DNA of 7,296 bases, taken from Betaproteobacteria bacterium. GTDB lineage: Bacteria > Pseudomonadota > Gammaproteobacteria > Burkholderiales > Burkholderiaceae. The position numbers and the translations under genes were made by a program. The stretch is from the NCBI GenBank assembly GCA_009921765.1, contig RFXC01000210.1:1-7296 (forward strand), written 5' to 3'. The notes below the pieces were generated by a model. That model was not told the DNA's origin and did no database searches. It saw nothing but the letters and a program-made list of their open reading frames with translations. Positions 6,001 through 7,296 of this stretch are shown here, piece after piece (positions within the stretch are counted from its first letter, which is position 1; each line of letters opens with the position of its first letter).

Positions 6001-7296
6001 ATTTCGCCCTCGCCATCGGCACTGAGCACCAGATCACCCGCCGCGTCGACGCCGGCGTCAGCAATGCGGGCCCGCGCCCGCGAGGTGGTTGGTGTGTAGC
6101 TCAGCAGTTTCCAGCGGCTCTCGTCGGACCAGTTCTGTGCCGGAAAATCGATCCCTTTGCTGTCGCTGTACGTGTCGCCAACGAACTCATAGACCTCGTC
6201 ATTGAGCAACCCGTTGTCGTTCAGGACCTTGGTGCCCTTGGTGAGCGTGGTGAGCTTGTTGGTGGCGTTGTAGGTTGATGCCTTGAACGCATAGTCGACC
6301 GCCACCGGCCGCGCGCCGATGATGTTGCGGGCGAATGAAAGTCCCAATGCCACACCCGTGGCCGATTTGCCGCCGCTCAGCGATACCGCGAGCGCAAGTG
6401 TTTGCACCATCGCGCTGATCACGGCATCGTCGTTCGCCTCGATCCGCACATCGCCGGCCTTGCCGCCAGCGCCCGTGGTCACCACATCGATCGACGACAG
6501 GTAGGCATCGGCCATCCCGTTGACGCGGTTGAACACCAGCGTACCGCCGCCGCCCACTGCTGGCGCGCCACCCTTCGGGCTTGCGGCCACCGCCACCGCG
6601 GAGGCGCCGCCGGTTGCGTCGATCGAAGCGCTGCGATCGATCGCAATTTTCAGGTCGCCGCCGATGCGCGCCTTGCCCGCGCCGTCGGCGCTGCCTGCGA
6701 GATAGGCCTGAACATCATTCAACACATCATTGCGGCTGAAGGCCACACCCACCGACACCGACATCGCATCGCCGCCGGTGGAGGCCGAGATGGCCACCGA
6801 ACTCGCCTTGACCTCGGAGACGATGAGCGTGAGCGCATTCGATACGATCGAGGCATTGCCGCCCGCAGTCAGGTCCTTGATGTTCGACAGGTAGGCTCGG
6901 GTGTCGGCCGCCACCTTGTTCATCGCGACAACCGGCGCAACGGTGATCGACTTCGCGCCCTCGCTACCGAGCTCGGCATTCACCGACAGTGCCGAGTTCT
7001 CGATCATCGCGTCGATCTTGCCGGTGCTCGCGGCCAGAACCGAGAGGTTGCCGCCCACCTTGATGAGGCTGCCGTCGGCCCACGCCTGCGTGAGCAACGG
7101 CTGCTGCCCGGCATAGGACGAGCCCGCAATCGAGTCGGCAATGTTCTTCAACACATTCACCGGCTCATAGCCAATCGTGTTGAAGGCGAGCGTTACGCCC
7201 ACCGAGACCCCCGCCGAGACCGAGCTCGATACCGTTGCATCGATGGTGGCGTCGTTGACCGCGCTGATCACCAGATCGCCCGATGTGGCACCGGTT
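1..7296 (-). CDS. Giant repetitive adhesin-like surface/secreted protein, internal fragment (both ends outside window)
   Basis: I read every codon on the minus strand in the register covering plus 3-7295 and found 2431 sense codons, no TAA, TAG or TGA, and no frameshift. Start and stop are outside, so the gene is partial at both ends; the bases at 1-2 and 7296 belong to split codons. The product is dominated by Ala, Val, Gly, Ser, Thr and Asp, has no cysteine, and is built from alternating A-units (Gly/Ala/Val core ending in Asn) and aromatic B-modules (GD-V, Y-x-Y/F, D-F, W), followed by a less repetitive beta-rich stretch. This composition is typical of very large exported adhesins and haemagglutinin-like proteins; a role in attachment or matrix is inferred. 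No signal peptide, transporter signal, autotransporter barrel or enzyme motif is visible, so the export route is unknown. LEPR-XLL-type giant protein is a plausible but untested family label. Confidence 0.95.
3..182 (-). other. Segment entering a further domain, with VVNNTPFGM motif (residues 2372-2431, cut by window edge)
   Basis: The last 60 residues visible read 'RDKLDLLFLRMPTIQAAPGL' (2372-2391) followed by 'IHILADSSSRSAIATG' (2392-2407) and 'HGDASIKVVNNTPFGM' (2416-2431). A beta strand, then G-D-A-S-I, then a V/I-N-N-T-P turn is, as I recall, typical of haemagglutinin-like regions in giant repetitive proteins; I could not check this. The protein continues past plus position 3, since no stop is reached. 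Confidence 0.5.
183..455 (-). other. Helix-rich segment (residues 2281-2371)
   Basis: The character changes from beta to helical. 'LKYANLANNLFEDRAKVLGW' (2310-2329) and 'NSEAIARYQALLGKIDEQLK' (2336-2355) look like two amphipathic helices joined by 'MESHAGN' (2330-2336), probably a helical hairpin. Charged residues (Asp, Glu, Lys, Arg) are denser here than in the A-units. The segment sits between the last B-module and the motif-bearing end of the window, so it may separate the repeat region from a distinct downstream domain. No family is recognised with confidence. Confidence 0.5.
456..779 (-). other. B-modules 8 and 9, chained (residues 2173-2280)
   Basis: B-modules reappear after the beta-rich region. 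Module 8: 'ATGSLVELVPG' (2174-2184), 'AGQAYMFSPGAG' (2191-2202), 'AEDYTNASRWKPL' (2212-2224). Module 9: 'VKTGDTVRTTDGRWYLRTGG' (2239-2258), then 'TETYADAQSWKAM' (2267-2279). The closing Trp of module 8 (2221) precedes the GD-V strand of module 9 by about 20 residues, matching the chaining seen between modules 5 and 6. In module 8 the GD-V position reads GS-L-V. Confidence 0.66.
780..2102 (-). other. Long low-repetition beta-rich region (residues 1732-2172)
   Basis: About 440 residues with neither A cores nor B-modules. The sequence has many short strand-like stretches with alternating polar and hydrophobic residues, such as 'GSITIKADNVADKS' (1826-1839), 'NIDFATRSDSDLES' (1950-1963) and 'SVKAIGNVSLLAQPGLG' (2054-2070). 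Asn and Gly turns between strands resemble the beta-helical part of filamentous-haemagglutinin-type adhesins. The segment 'LTDAEKTTLGLDPAQQYHYA' (2143-2162) is likely helical. No catalytic motif or named domain is recognised; a beta-helix is inferred from texture only. Confidence 0.5.
2103..3125 (-). repeat. A-unit block 4: progressively degenerate A-units (residues 1391-1731)
   Basis: A-units continue but lose regularity. Recognisable cores end at Asn 1457 ('GAGASAVNRVG'), 1520 ('VGVSTATNEIA'), 1579 ('GGGANAFNTIRG') and 1648 ('GTVTENTLA'), spaced 63, 59 and 69. The GQTG motif decays to 'GGQVAAALSGAG' (1441-1452), then 'FGMFGGSVAVG' (1504-1514), then disappears. Lead-ins 'INSTVFAGSVAAAGG' (1428-1442) and 'IDSTVFAVSVAASFG' (1491-1505) remain nearly identical to each other. 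The last part, 'STGISVGTSFASTIDAGSIT' (1692-1711), keeps only the hydrophobic flavour of the core. Confidence 0.7.
3126..3362 (-). other. B-module 7 with calcium-loop-like insert (residues 1312-1390)
   Basis: Inserted directly after the 'VGVSIARNYIG' core. It contains 'VTYTSGVDKPKRIKKGEIIR' (1320-1339), 'ANETYEYIGDKE' (1348-1359) and 'TQDYSDTKKWKQL' (1377-1389), which are the GD-V-like strand (here GE-I), the YEY triplet and the closing D-Y/W of the B type. Between YEY and the closing Trp there is an extra acidic loop, 'DANKDGTDEDL' (1364-1374). Its D-x-N-x-D-G-T spacing is that of EF-hand or dockerin calcium loops, but the last ligand position is not an acidic residue in EF-hand register. 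Confidence 0.68.
3363..4436 (-). repeat. A-unit block 3: six highly regular GQTG units (residues 954-1311)
   Basis: The most regular repeat array of the window. A 'G(K/Q)(T/V)G' motif occurs at 972, 1032, 1104, 1172, 1232 and 1292 (intervals 60, 72, 68, 60, 60). The core Asn occurs at 987, 1047, 1119, 1187, 1247 and 1307. Cores alternate in subtype: 'GAGAVAVNTLAG', 'IGISVARNLIG', 'GSGVWAENQIG', 'VGVSLARNVID', 'GAGASAVNVILG', 'VGVSIARNYIG'. Lead-ins such as 'QLIDALVVAGSAAIAA' (1088-1103) recur. At DNA level the 11-mer ccggtctggcc is repeated exactly at plus 3592, 3772 and 4192, so some copies diverged recently or are under strong constraint. Confidence 0.85.
4437..4709 (-). other. B-module 6 plus degenerate module leading back to A-units (residues 863-953)
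   Basis: Module 6 follows module 5 with no gap: 'NRGDTVKLVDDYRYGG' (870-885), 'AIYRYIGKNRIEYDL' (889-903), 'RTDYSDATRWERV' (905-917). After the closing W914 comes 'VLEAGNRWMVSDARGNSYAL' (925-944), which keeps the aromatics and Gly but loses the GD-V and D-F elements. It then runs into 'VVGNTIEITRSNLNAISVAA' (946-965), the lead-in of the next A-unit. The tail therefore looks like a B-module that decayed or was trimmed to fit the next A-unit. Confidence 0.62.
4710..4877 (-). other. B-module 5 (residues 807-862)
   Basis: The clearest B-module in the window. It runs 'WDYATTDGTKELEKGDTV' (807-824), 'GGVYEYIAKSKW' (833-844), 'DLAKLDFTD' (848-856) and 'TKRWKPV' (856-862). The pattern is W, about 14 residues, GD-V, about 10 residues, VYEY, about 14 residues, D-F, then W-x-x-V. 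Its closing Trp (859) also serves as the opening Trp of module 6. The GD-V strand with spaced aromatics recalls chitin- or cellulose-binding CBM5/12 modules; this is an analogy, not a detected homology. Confidence 0.68.
4878..5072 (-). other. Trp/acidic inter-module segment in the B cluster (residues 742-806)
   Basis: This stretch does not fit the full B pattern but keeps parts of it: 'WKENFANTSRWQL' (751-763) repeats the F-x-x-x-x-R-W closure without a preceding GD-V strand. It continues into 'TDYADPAVVRALPQLM' (765-780) and 'KGIDLPDTDFLRP' (783-795). It may be a collapsed B-module plus the same kind of helical linker found at 552-591. Function unknown. Confidence 0.45.
5073..5342 (-). other. 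B-modules 3 and 4 (residues 652-741)
   Basis: Two consecutive B-type segments. Module 3 contains 'KVKAGYTVAVDAV' (654-666) and 'GRVYRFIGQPESY' (674-686) but lacks the usual closing D-F and W, so it looks shortened. Module 4 contains 'VATGDVVRVASNHDDGD' (695-711), 'GKLFKFVGSSTSIDLTDADF' (714-733) and 'EDLWEAV' (736-742). The stretch 'SNHDDGD' (705-711) is an acidic Asn/Asp/Gly loop that could bind a metal ion, which is speculative. The sequence after module 4 is exceptionally acidic. Confidence 0.62.
5343..5522 (-). other. B-module 2 (residues 592-651)
   Basis: First complete module of the B cluster. In order: 'GQSWDFVARDG' (595-605), 'SGDMVRATSG' (611-620), 'RVYEYDGDD' (621-629), 'GIDF' (636-639) and 'SDWDEVETD' (643-651). 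It has the GD-V strand, the Y-E-Y aromatic triplet and the closing W645 that define the type. It aligns well by eye with B-module 5 (residues about 801-862), pointing to an internal duplication. Confidence 0.68.
5523..5642 (-). other. Linker of probable helical character (residues 552-591)
   Basis: A short Ala/Leu-rich linker joins A-unit block 2 to the B cluster. The stretch 'TPTLAEAAARGLTPATIDAL' (562-581) looks helical, unlike the beta-type sequence around it. A loosely similar segment, 'VVRALPQLMVDKGIDL' (772-787), stands at the equivalent place before a later B-module, which suggests that linker and B-module were duplicated together. No known domain is recognised. Confidence 0.45.
5643..6080 (-). 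repeat. A-unit block 2 (residues 406-551, two units)
   Basis: Two A-units between B-module 1 and the B cluster. The first core runs from 'ITARVLTATAAVG' (432-444) to 'AGVYAENRI' (456-464) and belongs to the GAG/AEN subtype. The second runs from 'SINAVAGAASL' (496-506) to 'IGLSLAFNSID' (520-530) and belongs to the ARN/AFN subtype. Conserved Asn residues are 462 and 527, 65 apart. A strand 'AAGDLVLSADGEG' (418-430) precedes the first core, and 'LAADSISLTADSG' (482-494) precedes the second, both matching the spacer strands of other units. Confidence 0.72.
6081..6314 (-). other. B-module 1 (residues 328-405)
   Basis: A non-A segment inserted directly after the 'FARNIIG' core. It reads through 'TKGTKVLNDNG' (352-362), 'EVYEFVGDTY' (367-376), 'GIDF' (381-384) and 'ESRWKLL' (392-398). 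This is the B pattern of a KG-T/D-V strand, a YEF/YEY aromatic triplet followed by Gly, an acidic D-F segment, and a closing R-W. Two Trp (389, 395) and several Tyr and Phe make it far more aromatic than the A-units around it. The layout recalls small carbohydrate-binding modules such as CBM5/12, but that is inference from pattern alone. Confidence 0.65.
6315..7295 (-). repeat. A-unit block 1 (residues 1-327, five units)
   Basis: Five A-units in tandem inside the giant protein. Each has a beta-rich spacer with a 'GGNLSV'- or 'GGDLKI'-like strand, then a small-residue core that closes with a conserved Asn. The core Asn residues are 39 (LAFNTIG), 126 (VAMNKV), 189 (FSRNDV), 256 (LVFNRV) and 324 (FARNIIG), spaced 87, 63, 67 and 68 residues. 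Spacers often contain 'AYLS' or 'AYLAG' shortly after the Asn (134-137, 198-200, 264-267). The first and second cores keep an 'IDA' lead-in (18-20, 94-96). The first interval is longer because it holds a 'GQQPLLTQAW' stretch at 64-72. The spacing suggests stacked beta modules; a beta-solenoid is inferred, not demonstrated. Confidence 0.75.

Noticed and set aside
1..7296. Promoters, terminators, RNA genes or gene boundaries inside the window
   Set aside because: The sense frame is continuous over the whole window, so no intergenic space exists. I saw no hairpin with a T-run and no tRNA-like or rRNA-like sequence while reading.

Overview
The whole window is the interior of one gene. On the minus strand, the register whose codons start at plus positions divisible by 3 is open from 7295 down to 3. 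It holds 2431 consecutive sense codons with no stop, no credible start and no intergenic space. Both ends of the gene lie outside the window, so the protein is larger than 2431 residues. Residues below are numbered from the first full codon (plus 7293-7295) towards plus position 3. I found no RNA gene, mobile element, CRISPR array, promoter or terminator, and no room for one.

The protein looks like a giant, secreted or surface-exposed, repetitive adhesin-like protein. It is rich in Ala, Val, Gly, Ser, Asp and Thr, has no cysteine, and is built from two module types. A-units (about 60-70 residues) have a small-residue hydrophobic core ending in a conserved Asn, as in 'GQTGVGASIGISVARNLIG'. B-modules (about 45-80 residues) carry a GD-V / Y-E/R-Y/F / D-F / W pattern resembling a small aromatic-rich binding domain.

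Order from the protein's N-terminal side (high coordinates first): five A-units (7295-6315); one B-module (6314-6081); two A-units (6080-5643); a short linker and a cluster of B-modules (5642-4437); six very regular A-units (4436-3363); a B-module with a calcium-loop-like insert (3362-3126); decaying A-units (3125-2103); a long, less repetitive, probably beta-rich region (2102-780); two chained B-modules (779-456); a predicted helical segment (455-183); and a segment ending in a 'VVNNTPFGM' motif at the low-coordinate edge. A-units alternate between two subtypes, and the B insertions between A-units always follow the 'ARNxIG' subtype.

The DNA is GC-rich (roughly 60-65% by eye, not counted), with Leu codon TTA never used in the frame. 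This fits a high-GC Gram-negative bacterium, perhaps a proteobacterium, but the genus cannot be told from this window. The architecture resembles what I recall of giant repetitive proteins in proteobacteria and environmental bacteria, often left as hypothetical or labelled LEPR-XLL-domain or haemagglutinin-like. The N-terminus that would settle this is not here. The long plus-strand reading frames, up to 485 codons, are antisense shadows of this gene.
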